6,157 nucleotides of DNA, taken from assembly GCA_937884385.1 (NCBI GenBank), contig CALGCW010000119.1:1-6157 (forward strand), in the 5' to 3' direction. Every line of letters starts with the position of its first letter. Within the stretch, counting starts at the first letter, position 1. This document shows, piece after piece, positions 1 to 4,627 of the stretch. This DNA comes from an uncultured Clostridia bacterium (GTDB taxonomy: Bacteria; Bacillota; Clostridia; Oscillospirales; CAG-272). A program made the position numbers and the translations under genes. Below the pieces are notes generated by a model. That model saw nothing but the letters and a program-made list of their open reading frames with translations. It searched no databases and had not been told where the DNA came from.

Positions 1-1342
1 TGTCCTCGTCGGTGATCTCGGTCATATTATAAGCAAGATTTTCACGAACCGTTCCCTCAAAGAGCCAAGTATCCTGAAGCACCATACCGAACATATCGTG
101 AACGTCCTCGCGGCGAATATCGTGGATGGGCGTACCGTCAACTGTGATACTACCGCCGTTGATCTCAAAGAAGCGCATCAAAAGATTGACCATTGTTGTT
201 TTGCCCGCACCTGTGGGGCCGACGATGGCAACCTTTTGTCCGGGTGTCACCTTTGCCGAGAAATCCTTGATAATGACCTTGTCGGGGTTTTCGGGGTAGG
301 CAAAGCGAACATGATCGAATACAACAGCGCCCTTTGTTTCCTCGGTTTCGTGCTTTGGCTTTCCGCTTTCATCCTCTAATTCCTCGGCTTCCATGAAGTC
401 AAAGATACGACCTGCGCCCGCGGTAGCAGTTTGAAGATTGGTCATTCCTTGCGCGATCTGAGTCAAGGGGGCGGTAAAGAGACGAACATACAGAATAAAA
501 GAGATAATGACACCGAACTTGATCGTTCCGTTTATGGCGAGAGCCGCACCGATGACACACACGGCAACGTAGGAAAGATTGCCGATGACGTTCATAAGCG
601 GCTGCATCATACCTGACAGAAATTGGGATTTCCAGTTTGCGTCATACACGTCATGGTTGAGTTTGCCGAATCTGCCGAGTACCTTCTGTTCTGCACGGGA
701 GATACGAACAACGTCATGTCCCGAATACATTTCCTCAACGTATCCATTCAGCGCGCCGAGGCTGACCTGACGCTGCTTGAAATATTTTTGCGAACGTCCC
801 ATAATGAGCATCAAGAGAACCATACCGACCATTGTGATCAAAACGGCGGTCAGCGCCAGATGCCATTCGGTGACGAACATCATAATCAGACACCCAATAA
901 ACTGCGTTGCAGCGCTGATCATCGTGGGAAGGCTGTTGGTCATTCCTTGCTGAAGCACCGATACGTCGTTGGTAATACGGCTGAGAATGTCACCCGTAGA
1001 GGTCTCGCCAAACTGCTTTTGCGGTACTTTGTTGATCTTGACCGAAAGGTCATGGCGCATTCTGCGAGAGGCTTTCAAGGTAACTGTCGCCATAATATAG
1101 TGCTGAACAAAGTTTGCAAGAGCACCGATCAGATAGAAAACGATCAGCGTTATGCCTACTCTCGCAATAGCGGACATATCGATACCGCCTACAAGTCCGT
1201 CGGAAATGATATCGGTGATCTCTCCGACCTTATCCGGCGTGATGATCGTCATAACCGCTGCAAGCGCGGCGAGAAGCAACGCAAAAATAACGAGAGGCGC
1301 GTTGCCCATATATTTGAAAATTTTAGAAAGTGTTTGTTTCAT
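1..1342 (-). CDS. ABC exporter half-transporter, second subunit (permease plus ATPase), 3' end cut off by window
   Basis: Half-transporter with an N-terminal membrane domain and a C-terminal ATPase domain; it probably pumps a drug, lipid or peptide out of the cell as the partner of the preceding ABC protein. 447 residues are visible and the frame is open to the left edge, so roughly the last 130 to 150 residues are missing. The start ATG is at 1342, preceded by AAGGAGGTG (1348-1356). The first ~330 residues hold hydrophobic helices typical of type I exporters. The ATPase domain begins near residue 338, with A-loop Tyr349 in FAYP, Walker A GPTGAGKT at 375-382 and Q-loop Gln423 in VLQDTWLF. The signature, Walker B and switch His lie beyond the edge, so whether this NBD is the catalytically complete one is inferred from its degenerate partner. 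Only 12 bases separate it from the upstream ABC gene, so the two are co-transcribed. The substrate cannot be told. Confidence 0.95.
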   Translation of the reverse strand, partial: MKQTLSKIFKYMGNAPLVIFALLLAALAAVMTIITPDKVGEITDIISDGLVGGIDMSAIARVGITLIVFYLIGALANFVQHYIMATVTLKASRRMRHDLSVKINKVPQKQFGETSTGDILSRITNDVSVLQQGMTNSLPTMISAATQFIGCLIMMFVTEWHLALTAVLITMVGMVLLMLIMGRSQKYFKQRQVSLGALNGYVEEMYSGHDVVRISRAEQKVLGRFGKLNHDVYDANWKSQFLSGMMQPLMNVIGNLSYVAVCVIGAALAINGTIKFGVIISFILYVRLFTAPLTQIAQGMTNLQTATAGAGRIFDFMEAEELEDESGKPKHETEETKGAVVFDHVRFAYPENPDKVIIKDFSAKVTPGQKVAIVGPTGAGKTTMVNLLMRFFEINGGSITVDGTPIHDIRREDVHDMFGMVLQDTWLFEGTVRENLAYNMTEITDED

Positions 1343-1347
1343 TTCGA

Positions 1348-1356
1348 CACCTCCTT
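1348..1356 (-). promoter_or_regulatory. Ribosome binding site of the second ABC gene, overlapping the stop codon of the first
   Basis: AAGGAGGTG, nearly full complementarity to the 16S rRNA 3' end, five bases before the ATG at 1342. It shares bases with the TAA stop (1355-1357) of the upstream ABC gene. Ribosomes finishing the first subunit therefore stop on the start signal of the second, which suggests coupled translation and balanced amounts of the two subunits (inference). Confidence 0.85.
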
Positions 1357-3112
1357 ACGCAAGCTCGGCGGCAGTCAGCTGAGACTGCGCGATCTCTCGG
1401 TAAACGGGACAGCTTTCCATCAGCTCGTCGTGTGTGCCGATACCGACTGCCTCTCCGCGCTCAAGCACGATGATCTTGTCGGCATCACGAATGGTGCTGA
1501 TACGCTGCGCAACGATGACCTTGGTGGTATCCGAGAGCTCCCTTGCAAGTCCGTGGCGAAGGGTGGCGTCGGTCTTATAGTCAAGTGCTGAGAAAGAATC
1601 ATCAAAAATTAGGATTTCGGGCTTTCTCGCAAGTGCGCGGGCAATCGAAAGACGCTGCTTCTGTCCGCCCGACACATTCTTACCAAGCTGAACGATATGG
1701 TGCTCCTTACCGCCCTCAGTCTTATCTACAAACTCCTTCGCCTGAGAAAGCGAGATCGCCATATCTACCGTTTCTTCGTCAAAGCCTTCGCGGCTCTCAC
1801 CAAAGGTAATATTCTCACGAATACTTCCCGCAAACAGAACCGCCTTTTGCGTGATGTATCCGATTTTATTATATAGTCCGTCAAAGGTATAGTCCTTTAC
1901 ATTTACTCCGTCTACAAGGACTTCTCCCTTGGTCGCGTCATAGAAGCGAGCAATCAAAGAGATTAGCGTTGTTTTTCCACATCCCGTTGCGCCGATGATG
2001 GCAAGCGTCTGTCCCTTTTCAATGCGGAAGGAGATATCCGATATCGCTTCCTCCTGTGCCTCGGGATATGCGAAAGAAACATTCTTGAACTCAACTGTTC
2101 CAACCTCGTCGGCATTGTTTTTTGCACCCTCGGTAATGGTTGCCTGTCTGTCAAGCACCTCGTTGATACGCTCTGCCGAGACCTGCGCGGCAGGAAGCAT
2201 CATAAAGACCATAACCATCATCATAAACGACATGACTACATAGGTGGCGTAGGTACTGAACACCACAATATCGCTGAACATGGCAATTCTGCCAGCAACG
2301 TCGGTAAGCGCGATTTGATTGATGAGAGCCGCACCGAGCCAATAGATCGCCAAGGAAAGACCGTTCATGCAGGTTCCCATCACGGGCTGCATCAAGGAAA
2401 AGAGACGCTGATTCTTCAACTGCGTATTCATCATTTCTGTGTTGGGTACGTCAAATTTTTCGGTCTGATATTTTTCCGCATTGAAGGCGTGAACCACGTT
2501 GATGCCCGTCAGATTTTCTCTTGCCATACGGTTCTGCGTATCGGTCAATTTCTGAACCTTACGGAAGCGAGGCAAGCAAACGGACATAATGGCAAGGACA
2601 GTTGTACAGATGACGACGACCGCCGATGCCGTTACTGCCGAAAGCTCCCAGCTCTTGCCGAGGATTTTAATGATTGCCCATACTGCCATAATAGGCGCTT
2701 TCACAAGGGATTGCAACCCCATAACGACAATCATCTGAAGCTGTGTAATATCATTGGTCGTTCTTGTAATTAAGCTCGGAATTGAAAACTTAGACGTTTC
2801 AGCTTTTCCAAGCAACATAACGTGAGAAAACAGTTTTTCTCTGACCGCAAAACTATATCCTGCGGCAATGCGCGAAGTCAAAAATCCGCAAGCAATCGCC
2901 AATGCAGCACTTGCAAGCGTACAGCCGAGCATTTTTGCTCCCACTGACAGAATATCTGTCATTTCACTTCCGGGGGTATTGATCAAAACCGTCAAGTCAC
3001 TCATATAGTCGGGCATCGTCAAATCAAAATAGATTTGACCGACGATCAGCGCAATGCAACCGAGAACCATCCAGCGTTCTCGGTTTTTCATATGTTTCAG
3101 CAATTTTAACAT
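1355..3112 (-). CDS. ABC exporter half-transporter, first subunit with degenerate ATP site (permease plus ATPase)
   Basis: A complete 585-residue half-transporter, normal length for type I exporters. The membrane domain (about residues 14-310) has six predicted helices, roughly at 14-34, 58-80, 128-150, 155-180, 245-270 and 283-308. The ATPase domain (about 338-585) has Walker A GATGCGKT at 374-381, Q-loop Gln422, signature VSGGQ at 480-484, Walker B ILIFDD at 500-505 and D-loop SALD at 508-511. The catalytic Glu after Walker B is Asp505, and the switch His is Gln536 (VAQRIST). These paired changes are the known hallmark of the degenerate-site subunit in heterodimeric exporters (TM287, BmrC, LmrC). 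The ATG at 3112 lies six bases after the marR stop. An AAGGAG sits inside the last codons of marR with a rather long 12-base gap. It probably acts in efflux with the downstream subunit; the substrate is unknown. Confidence 0.96.
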   Translation of the reverse strand: MLKLLKHMKNRERWMVLGCIALIVGQIYFDLTMPDYMSDLTVLINTPGSEMTDILSVGAKMLGCTLASAALAIACGFLTSRIAAGYSFAVREKLFSHVMLLGKAETSKFSIPSLITRTTNDITQLQMIVVMGLQSLVKAPIMAVWAIIKILGKSWELSAVTASAVVVICTTVLAIMSVCLPRFRKVQKLTDTQNRMARENLTGINVVHAFNAEKYQTEKFDVPNTEMMNTQLKNQRLFSLMQPVMGTCMNGLSLAIYWLGAALINQIALTDVAGRIAMFSDIVVFSTYATYVVMSFMMMVMVFMMLPAAQVSAERINEVLDRQATITEGAKNNADEVGTVEFKNVSFAYPEAQEEAISDISFRIEKGQTLAIIGATGCGKTTLISLIARFYDATKGEVLVDGVNVKDYTFDGLYNKIGYITQKAVLFAGSIRENITFGESREGFDEETVDMAISLSQAKEFVDKTEGGKEHHIVQLGKNVSGGQKQRLSIARALARKPEILIFDDSFSALDYKTDATLRHGLARELSDTTKVIVAQRISTIRDADKIIVLERGEAVGIGTHDELMESCPVYREIAQSQLTAAELA

Positions 3113-3118
3113 TTAGAG

Positions 3119-3559
3119 TTATTTCTCCTTTATTAGTTTATCAATATTTTCGTTCATTCTTTGAAAGCAACGCTCCATCACTGCGCGATCTTCCACATTA
3201 ATTCCTTCAAGAAGTGCTTCAGCGAATCGAATTTGGCGTTCTCTTCCGGCTTCAATAATTCTGTCTGCCTTCTCGGTGCATATAAGTGCATACTTTCTTC
3301 TGTCACCGGGCACGGCTCGTCTTTCAATATATCCTTCCGCAACCAAACGCTCAACGTGAGTAGACACGATTGGCTTTTTGAACCCTCTAAGCTCACAAAT
3401 ATCTCTTGCCGTAGCAAAATCGGGATTGTTTGCTATAAACAGCAGGATGCTGACTGCTGTATAAGGCATATCAATCTCCTTCGCCAAAGGCGATAATGCC
3501 TTTTCGTATGCCAAGCTGATCTTTCTTGCATTTCCATTCATCTCTTGAAGCGTGACCAT
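3119..3559 (-). CDS. MarR-family transcriptional regulator
   Basis: A 146-residue winged-helix regulator, probably a dimeric repressor of its own operon that is released by a small ligand. The helix-turn-helix spans about residues 49-80 (ARDICELRGFKKPIVSTHVE region) and is followed by the wing motif GDRRKYALICTEKA at 85-98, matching the family DxRxxxLxLT pattern. Flanking N- and C-terminal helices would form the dimer interface. The ATG at 3559 is chosen because GGAGG (3566-3570) sits six bases upstream. The in-frame ATG at 3634 would add 25 residues but overlaps the -35 box of the promoter, so it cannot lie on that transcript. It is the first gene of a marR-ABC-ABC operon and ends six bases before the first ABC gene, a layout common for efflux pumps controlled by MarR proteins in Firmicutes. 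The ligand is not predictable from sequence. Confidence 0.95.
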   Translation of the reverse strand: MVTLQEMNGNARKISLAYEKALSPLAKEIDMPYTAVSILLFIANNPDFATARDICELRGFKKPIVSTHVERLVAEGYIERRAVPGDRRKYALICTEKADRIIEAGRERQIRFAEALLEGINVEDRAVMERCFQRMNENIDKLIKEK

Positions 3560-3565
3560 AGTAAA

Positions 3566-3570
3566 CCTCC
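3566..3570 (-). promoter_or_regulatory. Ribosome binding site that fixes the marR start
   Basis: GGAGG six bases before the ATG at 3559. No comparable site precedes the upstream in-frame ATG at 3634. Confidence 0.85.
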
Positions 3571-3583
3571 GAATCATTGCTTT

Positions 3584-3597
3584 GTTCAATATTGAAC
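3584..3597. promoter_or_regulatory. 14-bp perfect palindrome, likely MarR operator
   Basis: GTTCAATATTGAAC is its own reverse complement. It lies just downstream of the -10 box, at about +2 to +15 of the predicted transcript. A bound dimer here would block RNA polymerase. MarR proteins typically bind AT-rich palindromes of this size overlapping their own promoters; that this MarR binds this site is inferred from position and symmetry. Confidence 0.75.
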
Positions 3598-3605
3598 TAT
3601 ATGAT

Positions 3606-3634
3606 ATTATACTATTTTGTGTTGCTAATGTCAA
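3606..3634 (-). promoter_or_regulatory. Sigma-A promoter of the marR-ABC-ABC operon
   Basis: The -35 box TTGACA (3629-3634) and -10 box TATAAT (3606-3611), read on the minus strand, both match the consensus perfectly and are 17 bases apart, the optimal spacing. The start of transcription is expected near 3599, giving a leader of about 40 bases to the marR ATG. A promoter this strong in front of a MarR operon implies that expression is held down by repression. Confidence 0.9.
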
Positions 3635-3725
3635 TGATAAAATTGTGAATTTTTGTGATGTTTATTCGAATGTTCGACATTAGTTTGGAAAATGATCTTA
3701 AAAATTCTCGACAATAATCATACCA

Positions 3726-3766
3726 ACAGAAAAGAAAAAGGCGGCATGATCTCTCACACCGCCTTT
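3726..3766 (-). terminator. Intrinsic terminator after the DUF6809-like gene
   Basis: An 8-bp perfect stem, AAAGGCGG (3737-3744) with CCGCCTTT (3759-3766), encloses a 14-base loop. On the minus strand it is followed by the T-rich run TTTTTCTTTTCT, formed from the stem end and bases 3726-3736. It begins about 10 bases after the stop of the small gene at 3777. On the plus strand no T-run follows, so it works in the minus direction and insulates the efflux operon from upstream transcription. Confidence 0.85.
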
Positions 3767-3776
3767 GTACCCTTGG

Positions 3777-4061
3777 TTATCTCCGATCCTCGTCTTGCTC
3801 TCTGTAAAGAGCTTCGATGACGATCCTTGCACCAAGCCTGAATCCGTGCATGAACACTTCCTTTTGCATGAGATCGGAAAGCTCTTGGGAACAGTCAACG
3901 TATTTATCAAGCTGCTCATTTTGCTGTTCGGTCAGCGTTTTTTCCAATCGCTCTCGATTCTCGGCAATCAAGTCGATGAGATGGCGTTCCTCCTTGGTCA
4001 TGTGAATATCGTCATACGGCTCGATCCGTCCGTACCACAGTTCTTCCAGTATGCTTCTCAC
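3777..4061 (-). CDS. DUF6809-like small protein of unknown function
   Basis: A 94-residue protein resembling the uncharacterised DUF6809 family of Firmicutes. The resemblance rests on the N-terminal ILEELWYGRIEP motif (residues 4-15) and the C-terminal FMHGFRLGARIVIEAL segment (70-85), judged from memory rather than a search. It looks wholly helical, with a charged middle (about 22-65) that may form a coiled coil. It has no signal peptide, membrane span or recognisable catalytic motif. The start is taken as GTG at 4061 because AAAGGAGGTG (4067-4076) lies just upstream and family members begin at this point. An in-frame ATG at 4091 would place that ribosome site inside the gene. It is a single-gene unit with its own terminator, between conjugation genes and an efflux operon; small genes of this kind are frequent in clostridial mobile elements. 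Function unknown. Confidence 0.8.
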   Translation of the reverse strand: MRSILEELWYGRIEPYDDIHMTKEERHLIDLIAENRERLEKTLTEQQNEQLDKYVDCSQELSDLMQKEVFMHGFRLGARIVIEALYREQDEDRR

Positions 4062-4066
4062 GGCTG

Positions 4067-4076
4067 CACCTCCTTT
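4067..4076 (-). promoter_or_regulatory. Ribosome binding site selecting the GTG start
   Basis: AAAGGAGGTG, five bases before the GTG at 4061. It is the strongest such site in this gene and decides the start against the upstream ATG at 4091. Confidence 0.8.
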
Positions 4077-4086
4077 CAAGCACACA

Positions 4087-4115
4087 ACCATACCACACCT
4101 CTTGCCAACAGTCCA
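4087..4115 (-). promoter_or_regulatory. Possible weak extended -10 promoter for the DUF6809-like gene
   Basis: On the minus strand, TGGACT (4110-4115, four of six -35 positions) is separated by 17 bases from TATGGT (4087-4092, four of six). TGG directly before the -10 box makes an extended -10. Transcription would start near 4080, about 20 bases before the GTG. Each part is imperfect, so this is a candidate only. An inverted repeat AACAGT-N11-ACTGTT (4107-4129) overlaps the -35 box and could be an operator. Confidence 0.35.
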
Positions 4116-4176
4116 GAAAACAAACTGTTAACTTTTTTCTTTCTGTCGTTATCTTTTAGGGTGGGTAGTTCACTTG

Positions 4177-4195
4177 ACCTGCCATGATGACAGGT
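4177..4195. repeat. 19-bp imperfect palindrome
   Basis: ACCTGCCATGATGACAGGT is symmetric at eight of nine base pairs around its centre. It resembles an operator or a short cruciform. It sits about 80 bases upstream of the candidate promoter of the DUF6809-like gene and touches the left arm of the 161-base element. Confidence 0.5.
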
Positions 4196-4355
4196 ACCAC
4201 CTGCCACCTCGTCGGCGCAAACTATGCATCCTTCGTTTCGCCGTTAAAACGGCAAAACTCATACTGCTCGTTGCGCCTCCTTCTCCCCCAAAGGCAAGAT
4301 GTGCCTTTGGGGGAACCCCCTTTTAGGCAGACTACGCCCTTGGTAGTAGGTGGTA
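4195..4355. repeat. 161-base element bounded by inverted 14-base arms with internal hairpins
   Basis: The left arm TACCACCTGCCACC (4195-4208) and right arm GGTAGTAGGTGGTA (4342-4355) match at 12 of 14 positions as inverted repeats; read as plus-strand RNA, one mismatch becomes a G-U pair. Inside, GGCGCAA (4214-4220) pairs with TTGCGCC (4271-4277) and encloses GCCGTT/AACGGC (4240-4253). Next to it is the 13-bp hairpin at 4284-4314. The whole unit can fold as a closed multi-branched structure. It could be a MITE-like repeat, a structured RNA or an old insertion scar. I see no target-site duplication and no transposase. Identity unknown. Confidence 0.45.
4284..4314. repeat. 13-bp perfect hairpin with 5-base loop
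   Basis: TCCCCCAAAGGCA (4284-4296) pairs perfectly with TGCCTTTGGGGGA (4302-4314) around the loop AGATG. It is very stable in either strand. On the minus strand, which is the direction of the genes, no T-run follows, so it is not a standard terminator for the HTH gene. It could protect the 3' end of the transfer transcript or be part of the larger folded element. Confidence 0.7.
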
Positions 4356-4369
4356 TCTTTTTTACGCTC

Positions 4370-4627
4370 CTATGCCCGGATTTTATAAAGCAGGCTCGAT
4401 TTCCCGCCCTTTGTCCGATACCTCTGCTCGGTGGTGAGATACCCGCCACGGCGCAGATCCCGCAAGGCTCGGCGGACGGTGGACTCGGACAGCTTCAGTT
4501 CACGAGCGATGGTGGGGATCGCCGGCCAACATTCGCCGTCCTTGTTCGCTCTGTCCTTGAGGTATACGTAGACCGAGACCGCACGGTGCGGAAGCTCCGC
4601 GCGGTAGAGAAAATCAAGACGGCTCAT
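4370..4627 (-). CDS. Small winged-helix DNA-binding protein (HTH_36 type)
   Basis: An 85-residue protein that consists almost entirely of one winged helix-turn-helix. Residues 11-29 form the first helix, DGECWP (30-35) is the conserved link, 36-60 contain the helix-turn-helix with recognition helix LSESTVRRALRDL, and 62-83 form the wing. This pattern matches HTH_36 (PF13730), related to the DNA-binding domains of replication initiators and common in clostridial conjugative elements next to the coupling protein gene. The start ATG at 4627 has AGGAGG (4637-4642) nine bases upstream. The gene overlaps the end of the coupling protein gene by 14 bases in another frame, so the two are translated from one message. 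It may regulate transfer or replication genes of the element; the target is unknown. Confidence 0.88.
   Translation of the reverse strand: MSRLDFLYRAELPHRAVSVYVYLKDRANKDGECWPAIPTIARELKLSESTVRRALRDLRRGGYLTTEQRYRTKGGKSSLLYKIRA

Larger units (their letters stand above)
4062..4369. other. Gene-free stretch of 308 bases rich in inverted repeats
   Basis: No frame here has both a recognisable protein and a ribosome site; the short open frames give low-complexity translations. From right to left it holds a 14-base arm (4342-4355), a 13-bp hairpin (4284-4314), nested inverted repeats (4214-4277), the matching 14-base arm (4195-4208), a 19-bp imperfect palindrome (4177-4195), an A/T-rich segment (4116-4160) and the candidate promoter of the DUF6809-like gene. 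Confidence 0.7.

Noticed and set aside
623..1591. 322-residue open frame on the plus strand
   Set aside because: It is antisense to two well-supported ABC genes; its composition (many His, Arg and Cys) is typical of a shadow frame.
3585..3613. Divergent plus-strand promoter with TATACT near 3608
   Set aside because: No -35 box at correct spacing and no plus-strand gene downstream.
3560..3634. N-terminal extension of the MarR protein by 25 residues from the ATG at 3634
   Set aside because: That ATG overlaps the -35 box and has no ribosome site, whereas the ATG at 3559 has GGAGG at ideal spacing.
4107..4140. Plus-strand terminator AACAGT-N11-ACTGTT followed by a T-run
   Set aside because: The stem has only six mostly A-T pairs and no plus-strand gene precedes it.
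4153..4327. 8-base direct repeat CTTTTAGG (4153-4160 and 4320-4327) as a target-site duplication
   Set aside because: An 8-base match over this distance is fairly likely by chance, and the sequence it would enclose has no convincing terminal inverted repeats.
4222..4449. 75-residue open frame on the minus strand across the hairpin region
   Set aside because: It overlaps the HTH gene, translates hairpin sequence into low-complexity text and has no domain.
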